Shown here one piece after another: positions 1-8,082 of a stretch of DNA of 64,000 nt (positions within the stretch are counted from its first letter, which is position 1; the number at the start of each line of letters is the position of its first letter). The notes under the pieces are model-generated. The model was not told the origin of the DNA, ran no database searches, and was given only the letters and a program-made list of their open reading frames with translations. The position numbers and the translations under genes are program-made. Source of the DNA: DASYKS01 sp035995205 (GTDB lineage Bacteria; Acidobacteriota; Thermoanaerobaculia; Multivoradales; UBA5704); assembly GCA_035995205.1 (NCBI GenBank), contig DASYKS010000027.1:31000-94999 (forward strand). Direction: 5' to 3'.

Positions 1-110
1 ATGAATCGAACCGCTCGGGCCGAGAGCCCCGGCCGTCGCGGGAGGAGTCCTATCGGGAGACGCGAGATGGGAGGGGGTTTCGGGTCAGATCGGGAGGCCG
101 CTCCTCCCTG

Positions 111-183
111 GGAGCGCCGAGCTCCAGCTCGGCCCCGAAGCGGCGACGATCGTCAAAGCGGCCGAGCTGGAGCTCGGCGCTCC
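111..183. repeat. 24-bp perfect inverted repeat upstream of dnaE
   Basis: Arms at 111-134 and 160-183 are exact reverse complements (24 of 24) around a 25-nt spacer that itself contains the small palindrome GACGATCGTC. The right arm ends 94 nt before the dnaE start. In RNA this would be a very stable hairpin. There is no T-run, so it does not look like a simple terminator. It may be a dispersed REP-like element or the end of an upstream transcript; copy number elsewhere in the genome cannot be judged here. Confidence 0.75.
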
Positions 184-277
184 CCCAGGAGAACGACCTC
201 GGCCGCCCCCCATCTGGTATCCTTCGAACCGGTCCAGCCGCCGTTGTCCGAACCGCCAGGTACTACTCGCGAGATCC

Positions 278-3200
278 ATGTCCGACTTCGTACACCTTCA
301 TCTCCATAGCCAGTTCAGCCTGCTCGACGGGGCGAACCGGATCGACGACGTGATGGCCGCCGCCGTGGCGGCCGGGCAGCCGGCCGTAGCTCTCACCGAC
401 CATGGCAACATGTTCGGGGCGATCGACTTCTACAACAAGGCGAAGAAGGCGGGGATCAAGCCGATCCTGGGGATGGAGGCGTACGTCGCCCAGGGGAGCC
501 GGCTCGATCGCACTCCCGGGCGCGGCTCTTCGAACCATCTGGTGCTGCTGGCCAAGAACGAGATCGGCTACCGGAACCTGCTCAAGCTGACCTCCGCGTC
601 GTTCCTCGAAGGGTTCTACTACAAGCCGCGCATCGACAAGGAGCTGCTCAAGAAGCATTCCGAGGGTTTGATCTGCCTTTCGGCCTGTTTGAAGGGGGAG
701 ATCAACGAGAAGGTCGTCGGCCGCCACGAGAAGGAGGCGGAGGCCGCCGTCAAGGAGTTTCTGGAGATCTTCGGGGAGGGGAACTTCTACCTGGAGATGC
801 AGGACCACGGGATCGAGGAGCAGCGGCTGGCGGCGGATGCCGTACGGCGGATCGCCCAGCGCAACGGCGTGCCTCTGGTGATCACCAACGACTGCCACTA
901 TTTGAAGAAGGACGACGCGTTCGCCCACGACGTCCTGCTCTGCATCGGCACCCAGAAGACGTTCCAGGACCCGGACCGGATGCGCTACGCGTCGGACAAC
1001 TTCTACATGAAGTCGGCCGACGAGATGCACAAGCTGTTTCCTGACGACCACGCGGCGATCGAGAACACGCTCCGGATCGCCGAGCAGTGCAATCTGGTGA
1101 TCCCGACCGGGACGTTTCACCTGCCGGAGTTTCCGGTGCCTCCGGGGGAGTCGCTCGACGGCTATTTCGAGCAAGTCGCCCGCGACGGCCTGGAACGGCG
1201 TCTCCAGGAGCTGCGCAAACCCCGGGCGGCGGGGCTGGTCAAGACTCCCGAGCAGGTCTACCGCGACCGGCTCGAATTCGAAATCGGCGTGATCAAGCGG
1301 ATGGGCTTCCCCGGCTACTTCCTGGTGGTCTGGGACTTCGTCCGCCAGGCCAAAGAGACGGGAGTGCCGGTGGGTCCGGGGCGCGGCTCGGCGGCAGGCT
1401 CGGTGGTCTCCTACGCGCTGCGGATCACGGACATCGACCCGCTCCAGTACGACCTGCTGTTCGAGCGCTTCTTGAACCCCGAGCGGATCAGCATGCCCGA
1501 CATCGACATCGACTTCTGCATGCGGCGACGCGGCGAGGTTCTGTCGTACGTGACGAACAAATACGGCCGCGACCACGTGGCGCAGATCATCACGTTCGGA
1601 ACGCTCGCGGCGAAAGCCGTGATCCGCGACGTCGGCCGGGTGATGGGCTTGCCGTACGCGAAGGTCGACCGGATCGCCAAGATGATCCCCGACATGACCA
1701 AGTCGCTCGCCGAGGTGGCGAAAGAGGAGCCGCTCAAATCCGAAGCGGCGCGCGACGCGGAGGTCCGCCAGGTGATCGAGGTCGGCTCGCGGCTCGAAGG
1801 GCTGACCCGCCACGCCTCGGTCCACGCCGCGGGCGTCGTGATCACCCCGCGCCCGCTCGACGAGCTGGTGCCGCTCTACCGGGTGGTCAAGGGCGACGAA
1901 GAGCAGGTCATGACCCAGTGGGACATGAACGTGATCGAGAAGCTCGGTCTGCTCAAGATGGACTTCCTCGGTCTGCGCACGCTCACCGTGATCGACGACG
2001 CAGAAAAGATCCTCAAGCATCAGGGCATCCCCCTCGATTGGAACGAGGTGCCGCTCGACGACCCCGACACGTTCAAGGTGTTCTGCGACGGGCGCACCAG
2101 CGGCATCTTCCAGTTCGAGTCGCGCGGCATGACCGACCTGCTGCGCCGCGCGCGGCCGAGCAAGTTCGAGGATCTCGCGGCGTTCAACGCCCTCTACCGG
2201 CCGGGCGCCCTGTCGGTCGGTATGGTCGAGGAGTACATCAAGCGCAAGCTCGGTCAGAAGAAGGTCGTCTACACGCTCGAAGAGACGCGCGAGATCCTGG
2301 AAGAGACCTACGGCGTCATCGTCTATCAAGAGCAGGTGATGTTGATCGCGGTCAAGGTCGCCGGGTTCTCGATGGCCGAAGCGGACGTGCTCCGCAAGGC
2401 CATGGGCAAGAAGAACGAAGCGATGATGGCCGAACAGAAGGAAAAGTTCGCGGCCGGCGCGGAACGTCGCGGCGTCGCGCGGCAAAAGGCGACCGAGCTG
2501 TGGGACTACATCGAGCCGTTCGCCGGCTACGGCTTCAACAAGAGCCACAGCGTGGCGTACGCGATGCTCGCCTATCGCACGGCGTACTTGAAAGCCCACT
2601 ATCCCGTGGCGTTCATGGCCGCGATGCTCAACTCCGAGCTGTCGTCTTCCGAGCAGATCGCGAAATACCTCGGCGAGTGCAAGAACATGGGCATTCCCGT
2701 GCTGCCGCCCGACATCAACGAGAGCGACTATTACTTCACGGTCGCGGGCGAAACGATCCGGTTCGGGCTCGGCGGAGTGAAGGGTGTCGGCGAAAACGCG
2801 GTCGAAGAGCTGCTCGTCGCGCGCCGCCGCTTGGGCAAGTTCAGGAGTCTGGCGCATCTCGCCTCCGAGCTCGACGGCCGGATCGCCAACCGCAAGGTGT
2901 TCGAATGCCTGATCAAGGCGGGTGCGTTCGACCACGTGGGCGTTCACCGCGCGGCGCAGATCGCGGCGCTCGACCGGGTGCTCGACTATGGCCAGCGGAA
3001 GCGCGAGGAGCGCGACGCCGGCCAGTCGAGCCTGTTCGGGGGCTCGGGCCACACGACCGGCGACGAGCCGCGGATCGACGCTTCGGTCGCCCCCTGGTCC
3101 GAGCGCGACATCCTGACCGCCGAGAAGGAGACGCTCGGGCTCTATCTCTCGGGCAATCCGCTTTCCGCCTACGAAGGGGATCTCGCGCGGCACGCCACGC

Positions 3201-3754
3201 ACAGCACGGCCGACGTGAAAGAGGGCTTCGAAGGGGAAGTGACGATGGGCGGCCTGGTCACCCAGATCCGCAAGACCAAGATCAAGATGGGGCCGAACGC
3301 CGGCCGCTTCATGGGCCGCTTCGTGCTCGAAGATCTCCACGGCGGCATCCCGGTCACCCTGTTCGCCAACCAGATGCAGCAGTTCAACCATCTGATCACC
3401 GAAGAAGCCGTGGTGCTGATCAAAGGCGAGGTGCGCGAGCGGGGGAGCGACGTCGAGCTTTCGGCCATGGACATCACGCCGCTCAGTCTCGGAAGCGGCA
3501 AGATCCTCGCCGGTGTCGATCTCGTGGTGCCCGAGAACTTCCCGCCGAAAGAGATGCTCCGCCTGCGCGACCTGCTGATCGAAAACCCGGGCGCGGTGCC
3601 GGTGACGTTCGAGGTCCGCGACGGCGAGAGGACCCACCGCATCCGCACTCGCGACGCTTTCTCGGTCGACCTTGGACGCGAGTTGGTGGCCTCGATCGAG
3701 AGCCTGCTCGGTCAGGGGACGGTCAAGGAACGGGTGGTGCCGCTGCCGAGCTGA
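278..3754 (+). CDS. dnaE: DNA polymerase III subunit alpha
   Basis: Replicative DNA polymerase catalytic subunit of 1158 aa, the usual length for DnaE. The N-terminal PHP domain shows HLHLHSQFSLLDG near residue 6 and LTDHGNMFG near residue 40. The polymerase active site PDIDIDF lies at residues 407-413, giving the acidic metal ligands D408 and D410. The fingers/thumb region follows (GYGFNKSHSVAYA), then a helix-hairpin-helix region and a C-terminal OB fold (VTMGGLVTQIRKTKIKMG, about residue 988). The ATG at 278 fits the conserved SDFVHLHLHS start. The 3' end overlaps the convergent FMN reductase gene by 43 bp. Confidence 0.98.
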   Translation: MSDFVHLHLHSQFSLLDGANRIDDVMAAAVAAGQPAVALTDHGNMFGAIDFYNKAKKAGIKPILGMEAYVAQGSRLDRTPGRGSSNHLVLLAKNEIGYRNLLKLTSASFLEGFYYKPRIDKELLKKHSEGLICLSACLKGEINEKVVGRHEKEAEAAVKEFLEIFGEGNFYLEMQDHGIEEQRLAADAVRRIAQRNGVPLVITNDCHYLKKDDAFAHDVLLCIGTQKTFQDPDRMRYASDNFYMKSADEMHKLFPDDHAAIENTLRIAEQCNLVIPTGTFHLPEFPVPPGESLDGYFEQVARDGLERRLQELRKPRAAGLVKTPEQVYRDRLEFEIGVIKRMGFPGYFLVVWDFVRQAKETGVPVGPGRGSAAGSVVSYALRITDIDPLQYDLLFERFLNPERISMPDIDIDFCMRRRGEVLSYVTNKYGRDHVAQIITFGTLAAKAVIRDVGRVMGLPYAKVDRIAKMIPDMTKSLAEVAKEEPLKSEAARDAEVRQVIEVGSRLEGLTRHASVHAAGVVITPRPLDELVPLYRVVKGDEEQVMTQWDMNVIEKLGLLKMDFLGLRTLTVIDDAEKILKHQGIPLDWNEVPLDDPDTFKVFCDGRTSGIFQFESRGMTDLLRRARPSKFEDLAAFNALYRPGALSVGMVEEYIKRKLGQKKVVYTLEETREILEETYGVIVYQEQVMLIAVKVAGFSMAEADVLRKAMGKKNEAMMAEQKEKFAAGAERRGVARQKATELWDYIEPFAGYGFNKSHSVAYAMLAYRTAYLKAHYPVAFMAAMLNSELSSSEQIAKYLGECKNMGIPVLPPDINESDYYFTVAGETIRFGLGGVKGVGENAVEELLVARRRLGKFRSLAHLASELDGRIANRKVFECLIKAGAFDHVGVHRAAQIAALDRVLDYGQRKREERDAGQSSLFGGSGHTTGDEPRIDASVAPWSERDILTAEKETLGLYLSGNPLSAYEGDLARHATHSTADVKEGFEGEVTMGGLVTQIRKTKIKMGPNAGRFMGRFVLEDLHGGIPVTLFANQMQQFNHLITEEAVVLIKGEVRERGSDVELSAMDITPLSLGSGKILAGVDLVVPENFPPKEMLRLRDLLIENPGAVPVTFEVRDGERTHRIRTRDAFSVDLGRELVASIESLLGQGTVKERVVPLPS

Positions 3755-4269
3755 GCGGCAAACTCATCGAGCGCCTTGCGGATCGGCTCCGCGATCTCCG
3801 GATCGGCCGCGATCTCGGATTCGTCCATGCCGCGCCGGAGCGGTACGGCGATCGACGCTTCCGGCAACAGGCGGGCACTCATCACGCCGAGAATTTCGAG
3901 CAGCGCCGCGTGCGCGAACGTGGAAGTGGGGGAGGCGTTCCACAGTGCCACGGGCTTTTCCACCAGCTCGCCGCTTCCCACCAGCCAATCGAGCGCGTTC
4001 TTCATCGCCCCCGGCACGCTGTGCGCGTATTCGGGTGACGAGATGACCACCCCGTCCGCGGAGCGGATCCGCTCGCGCAGATCGACCACCGCGGGCGGCC
4101 CCGGATCTTCATCCAAGTCGGGATTGAACAGCGGCAACTCGCCGAGCCCGCCGTAGAGGACGACCTCCATCCCTTCCGGTGCGAGAGCCCGCGCCGCGAG
4201 CAGCAAGGAGCCGTTCGAGGACTTGGCACGCAGGCTGCCGGAGATCGCGAGCAGGCGGACGGTGGGCAT
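3712..4269 (-). CDS. NADPH-dependent FMN reductase-like flavoprotein
   Basis: A 185-aa cytoplasmic flavodoxin-fold protein of the NADPH-dependent FMN reductase (NADPH quinone/azo-reductase) family. The FMN phosphate-binding segment ISGSLRAKSSNG lies at residues 9-20, and the family motif SSPEYAHSVPGAMKNALDW is around residue 77. It probably reduces FMN or quinones with NAD(P)H; the true substrate cannot be told from sequence. Its last 43 bp lie antisense to the end of dnaE. No operon partner is visible on this strand, since the next minus-strand gene starts more than 1.5 kb upstream. Confidence 0.9.
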   Translation of the reverse strand: MPTVRLLAISGSLRAKSSNGSLLLAARALAPEGMEVVLYGGLGELPLFNPDLDEDPGPPAVVDLRERIRSADGVVISSPEYAHSVPGAMKNALDWLVGSGELVEKPVALWNASPTSTFAHAALLEILGVMSARLLPEASIAVPLRRGMDESEIAADPEIAEPIRKALDEFAAQLGSGTTRSLTVP

Positions 4270-4301
4270 GTTTGCGATTATCGCAGAGAGGGGCCGAAAC
4301 A

Positions 4302-4409
4302 GCCCTCACCCCCCGGCCCCTCTCCCAAAGGGACCCAAAGGGAGAGGGGCGCAAAAGGGAGCTTGGCTGTTCTCCCTCTCCCCCTGGGAGAAGGGCCGGG
4401 GGTGAGGGC
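4302..4409. repeat. Palindromic intergenic repeat (REP/MITE-like)
   Basis: Outer arms at 4302-4326 and 4386-4409 are near-perfect inverted copies (GCCCTCACCCCC... and ...GGGGGTGAGGGC). A nested pair, CCCCTCTCCC at 4317-4326 and GGGAGAGGGG at 4340-4349, folds inside. The element fills the gap between two minus-strand genes and stops only 2 nt before the 3' end of the upstream one. Such C/G-rich palindromes are often dispersed in GC-rich genomes. It could also act as a read-through brake. Confidence 0.65.
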
Positions 4410-4411
4410 TG

Positions 4412-5791
4412 CTACTCGTCCTCCGCCAGATCTTGGAGCTGTGCCGCGAGAGCGTTCCGGTCGCCCCTACGTTTGTTTGGCACCGACAGGGCAGCGACAG
4501 CCTCGCTCGCCTTCTGCCACTGCTGATCCTGGACGAGCGCCACGGCCGGATCGGTTTGATCAGGCTGCGCGCCGAGCGCGAACACGGCGGCGACGAGAGC
4601 CTGGATGTCGATCGCCGGGTTCCCGGAGGGCTCGGGCGGATGGGGCGGAGGCTGGCTGGGCAGAAGGATCGGGCCGTTGCCGTTTTCAAACCGCGCACCC
4701 TGCTCGTCGACGATGATCGACCAGAGGGGCGTGGAGGTCGGAAGCCGAAAGCGCGCGGTGAATCGATCGTCGGTCGAGCGCGCGACGACCTCGCCGTTCT
4801 CGATCGTGCAGCCGATCGAACGGGGGGCGCCCTTGCCCCGGTTCTTCGCCTCGGGATCGAAGGGGAAGCCGCGGACCTGCCGCTTCTTTGCGTGATCCGC
4901 AAAGCTCCAGAGGGCAGAGGGTGTGTTCGGATTCATTTGGTTCGCCCGGAAGACGAAGCGTCCCTCGGGATACTCGACGAACCGAAATACGCCGAGCACG
5001 CGGGCGTTTCCGAGCAGCGCGAGCGCCGCGGTCGGATCGCTCAAGGTCGCGCGGTCTCGAGGCTCGAACAGCGGATCGATGCCGAGCATATCGGCGACCA
5101 AAGGCGCCCACCCGTCGCGGTCGCCGAGATTGCTCTGGCCGAGAACCAGCCGGCAGAACAGGCCGCACTGGTCGGGATGCGAGGTCTTCGGCGACCGCTC
5201 GCCGACCGGCGAGAGCGTCGGTCCGCGGAATGTCAGCTCGCCTTGAGCGTTGCGAAACTCGAGACCCTCGTCGGTCCACGGCACCGCGCCGAGCATCGCG
5301 AGTCTCATCTGCCGCCGCAGCACTTCGCGCGCATCGTCGCGAATCGCGGCCGGCGCCTTATTGCTCGCGAAGATCAGGTAAGCCGCCCAGCGAAACGAGT
5401 CGTAGTCCGTGCTCCGGGGCTCTTCGCCGTCGAGAAACTGCGCGAGCCCCTCGCCCGTGCTGCGCCCGGCTTGCATGGCCATCAGTTTGCCCGCGTCGCC
5501 CCACTCGTTGAACACCAGACCGCGCGCCGCCATCAGCAACTGGGGATGGTTCCAGCTCCGGCCGCCGCCCAGGGTCAATCCGCCCATGCCGGAATCCTTC
5601 GACTTGAGCCAGTCCCTCAGCGAGGGGGGCGGCGGATCGTGCCGCGCTTTCGCCAGGTTCTCGCGCGGCGGGCCGACGTCGATGTCGGCGCCCAGCGCCT
5701 GCAGGATCGCCGCGACCGCCGCGACCTCGTTGTGGAACTGCTTGTCCTCGTCGCCCGGCGGAGGCCAGGTGAAATGTAGCTTGCGTGCCAT
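4412..5791 (-). CDS. Unrecognised 459-aa cytoplasmic protein
   Basis: I do not recognise a family. The protein starts MARKLHFTWPPPGDEDKQFH behind a good Shine-Dalgarno (AGGAGAGG, about 9 nt upstream), and has no signal peptide or membrane segment. The first ~330 residues look like a globular domain rich in Trp and Arg (WNHPQLLMAARGLVFNEW, DQCGLFCRLVLGQ). A proline-rich linker (LPSQPPPHPPEPSGNP) near residue 385 leads to an alpha-helical C-terminal tail. It stands alone between the palindromic repeat and the CHAT/subtilase cluster, on the same strand. The 291 nt upstream contain an AT-rich patch near 5870 suitable for its promoter. Confidence 0.8.
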   Translation of the reverse strand: MARKLHFTWPPPGDEDKQFHNEVAAVAAILQALGADIDVGPPRENLAKARHDPPPPSLRDWLKSKDSGMGGLTLGGGRSWNHPQLLMAARGLVFNEWGDAGKLMAMQAGRSTGEGLAQFLDGEEPRSTDYDSFRWAAYLIFASNKAPAAIRDDAREVLRRQMRLAMLGAVPWTDEGLEFRNAQGELTFRGPTLSPVGERSPKTSHPDQCGLFCRLVLGQSNLGDRDGWAPLVADMLGIDPLFEPRDRATLSDPTAALALLGNARVLGVFRFVEYPEGRFVFRANQMNPNTPSALWSFADHAKKRQVRGFPFDPEAKNRGKGAPRSIGCTIENGEVVARSTDDRFTARFRLPTSTPLWSIIVDEQGARFENGNGPILLPSQPPPHPPEPSGNPAIDIQALVAAVFALGAQPDQTDPAVALVQDQQWQKASEAVAALSVPNKRRGDRNALAAQLQDLAEDE

Positions 5792-6053
5792 GGCGTGCCT
5801 CTCCTGAACGCGATCTCGACTCCCGCCTGCCGTGCGACCGAGCGCCGAGGTTCAATTTAGAAATTATCGTGAATGAATCTATCGCAAGCCGAGAGTCGCG
5901 ACGATTCGCGATCTCCGGTCATTCAAGCTATGGACTCCCGAACGTTGAGACGGACGCAGCGGGCTGAAATGGTGATTTCCGCGCGGCCGAGGGAGGGTGA
6001 GTCCCGTGTCAGGGTATTCGCGGAGAGTGGGGGAGTTCTGACAGGGGACGAGC

Positions 6054-6080
6054 AGCCCCGCCCGGAGGGGCGGGGCTTTT
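6054..6080 (+). terminator. Rho-independent terminator-like hairpin
   Basis: A perfect 10-bp GC-rich stem, AGCCCCGCCC at 6054-6063 and GGGCGGGGCT at 6068-6077, with a GGAG loop, is followed by TTTT. The T-run is on the plus strand, yet no plus-strand gene was recognised just upstream. The minus-strand subtilase gene ends 3 nt away and on its strand the hairpin has no T-run. It may stop antisense transcription into the cluster, mark the end of a small RNA, or act on both strands. Confidence 0.6.
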
Positions 6081-6082
6081 CG

Positions 6083-8005
6083 TCATGACCCGGGTCGTTT
6101 GAAGATCAACACGGGCGAGTTGATGGAAGAAATCCTACGGCTCGATGTCACCACCCAGGTGATGATTGCTTTGACCGGTGGGCCGTCGCTGAAATCCGAG
6201 CCGGGCAAGGTGATATCGAATTGAGGGGTATCTCTGTAGTTCCAATTTACAACGAATTCGTGACGGGTGTGGACGCCGCCCTGTGACACGGCTTCGAGCG
6301 TAGCCGCCGTAAGCTTCTCCTGATCCCATGCAGCTTGCCACTCTTTGCTGATTTCGCCATGAAGGACACGGGTCGGATCTCCAGCCGCTATGTTGCGGGG
6401 CGGCCCCATCATGCAGCTCGGGCATGGGTCGGACTCCGGTTGGGGAATGACCCAGGCGTCCCGCCAGTGGTCGTCGTAGGTCTGCGCAGGACAGTGCGGT
6501 CCGGGACCACCGCAGTTTTCAGGAACTCTGGTTGCCTGTTCGAACCGGACAGAGGCAACCACATCCTCGGGAAAATCTAGCACCACCGGCCCCTCGGGAG
6601 GACAGTTGGTGCCGGAGTTACAGAGGGCAATCTGGTACACGTCCGGCCGTGACCCATCGGGGAAGAAGAAATCAGCCGGATACCGGAGATCCTTTCCTCT
6701 CATCTTGATCAGGTTTTCGACGATCGCCCCGGGAGAATCACCTCTCCTGCTTTCTTCGGACCAGATTCTTGCGGCGATCGAGGAAACCACTGCCGTCGCG
6801 ACCGAGGTCCCGGTGTAGGTCGAGGTCGGGTTACCTCCGTCTGTCACCACAACATGATCGCCATAAGCCGCAAGCTCGGGCATGCCGCCCTTGCGTGCGT
6901 TGGCTAGAGGCTTTCCATCGGACTGGACGGCTCCGACCGCATAGAGGAGAGGAGCCTTGAGCTCCTGGCCGCAGGCCGACTCCCGGATGTTGCCTCGCAC
7001 CCACGCGGCCGGCAGTAGCGGACCGGTCGAAGCGTGCGGCCCGGGCTGAGCGTTGCCTGCCGAGGCGAAGATCAACGCACCCTTTCGCGCGGCTTCTTCG
7101 AGCGCGAGGTAGACGGCTCGCGGTCCCGGAGGCAGATCGCACACCCGCGTTTCCGTAAGGCCACCGAACCGTTCGCCGTCCCAGCCGACCGACAGGTTGA
7201 GGACCAGATGCTCCGGCCCCTGGTTCGTCCAGGCGGTAACCTCGTCATGGATCGCTTTGGCCAGATCGGCAAAACTACCGATATATCCGCCATTGGGGTC
7301 GCGGGTGGAGCCGTCCGGATCGTCGGCATGGAACGTGAGGATCGGCAGCGCGAGCTGGGTGGTGATCTTCACGTTTGGTCCGGCGAGCTTGGAGCCCAAA
7401 AGACGCAGGAAATGACCATGCTCCATGCGATAGTTCTTCTTGGTAAATCCATCGCCGACCGGTTCCGAATCCAGGAACGCCAGGCGCACGGACACCTGCG
7501 ACGGCTGAGGGGATTGCCCACCACCACCCACCTGCTGTACGAAATGTTGCTCCAGATTGGGCCCGATCGAACTTCCCAGGGTCCCGGTGGTCCCGGGAAT
7601 CTGAACTGCGGCCGTCATGGCCACGGCGTCGGGCTCGAGCCGTGCCAGGCCGAGAGCTGCGGCCTGGGGTATGACTCGGCGTCCCTTGCCTTCTTCGTAC
7701 AGGCAGAAGGCGTCCATCTGTTTTCCGACCGCGATCAAGGCCTTTCCGTTGTCGTCTGGTTCCCCGCCTCCGCAAGGGCCCTGCTGGGTGCCCAGCGGGA
7801 ACAACTGGCCCACCGTCCATCCCGGGATTTCCGGGCATGGAGCCTCCGGATCATTCTTGACCCCGATCAGCCGCCATGGCGGGTAGGCACCCCGTGCGTC
7901 GATGGATGGATACGTTGAGGGTCGATAGGGTTTGGCACCGAACGTCGAGCAACCTGCACCGGCAAAGGCCAACAAACATCCCAACCCAAACACGTGTAAT
8001 TTCAT
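6083..8005 (-). CDS. Subtilisin-like (S8) serine protease, exported lipoprotein-like
   Basis: A 640-aa protein. The ATG at 8005 is chosen because AGGAG lies 7 nt upstream and the protein then begins with a signal sequence ending in a Cys (LAFAGAGCS, C19), which suggests lipid anchoring although the lipobox is imperfect. The reading frame stays open further upstream, but that stretch is not signal-like. A full S8 triad is visible: Asp in LAFLDSEP (D179), His in MEHGHF (H196), the oxyanion Asn in FASAGN (N318) and Ser in GTSVAT (S401). About 220 residues of unknown fold follow. It is last in the sigma / membrane protein / CHAT cluster, 77 nt after the CHAT gene, with a hairpin in between. Confidence 0.88.
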   Translation of the reverse strand: MKLHVFGLGCLLAFAGAGCSTFGAKPYRPSTYPSIDARGAYPPWRLIGVKNDPEAPCPEIPGWTVGQLFPLGTQQGPCGGGEPDDNGKALIAVGKQMDAFCLYEEGKGRRVIPQAAALGLARLEPDAVAMTAAVQIPGTTGTLGSSIGPNLEQHFVQQVGGGGQSPQPSQVSVRLAFLDSEPVGDGFTKKNYRMEHGHFLRLLGSKLAGPNVKITTQLALPILTFHADDPDGSTRDPNGGYIGSFADLAKAIHDEVTAWTNQGPEHLVLNLSVGWDGERFGGLTETRVCDLPPGPRAVYLALEEAARKGALIFASAGNAQPGPHASTGPLLPAAWVRGNIRESACGQELKAPLLYAVGAVQSDGKPLANARKGGMPELAAYGDHVVVTDGGNPTSTYTGTSVATAVVSSIAARIWSEESRRGDSPGAIVENLIKMRGKDLRYPADFFFPDGSRPDVYQIALCNSGTNCPPEGPVVLDFPEDVVASVRFEQATRVPENCGGPGPHCPAQTYDDHWRDAWVIPQPESDPCPSCMMGPPRNIAAGDPTRVLHGEISKEWQAAWDQEKLTAATLEAVSQGGVHTRHEFVVNWNYRDTPQFDITLPGSDFSDGPPVKAIITWVVTSSRRISSINSPVLIFKRPGS

Positions 8006-8021
8006 GATCGATCTCCTATCC

Positions 8022-8055
8022 ATATTGCGAGGTATTTGCCGCCCTCTCGCAATAT
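8022..8055 (-). promoter_or_regulatory. Intercistronic hairpin between CHAT and subtilase genes
   Basis: Arms ATATTGCGAG (8022-8031) and CTCGCAATAT (8046-8055) are perfect inverted copies around 14 nt. The element sits in the 77-nt gap, just upstream of the subtilase ribosome-binding site. It has no T-run in the sense direction. Possible roles are mRNA processing, attenuation between the two cistrons, or a dyad operator. This is inferred from position and symmetry only. Confidence 0.5.
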
Positions 8056-8082
8056 TTGACAGACGCAAGATCAATCGGAGAG

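Noticed and set aside
263..3637. 1124-codon minus-strand open frame opposite dnaE (and other long antisense or offset frames such as 1087-4038)
   Set aside because: High GC keeps shadow frames open; the composition is low-complexity Arg/His/Leu-rich and dnaE itself is fully supported.
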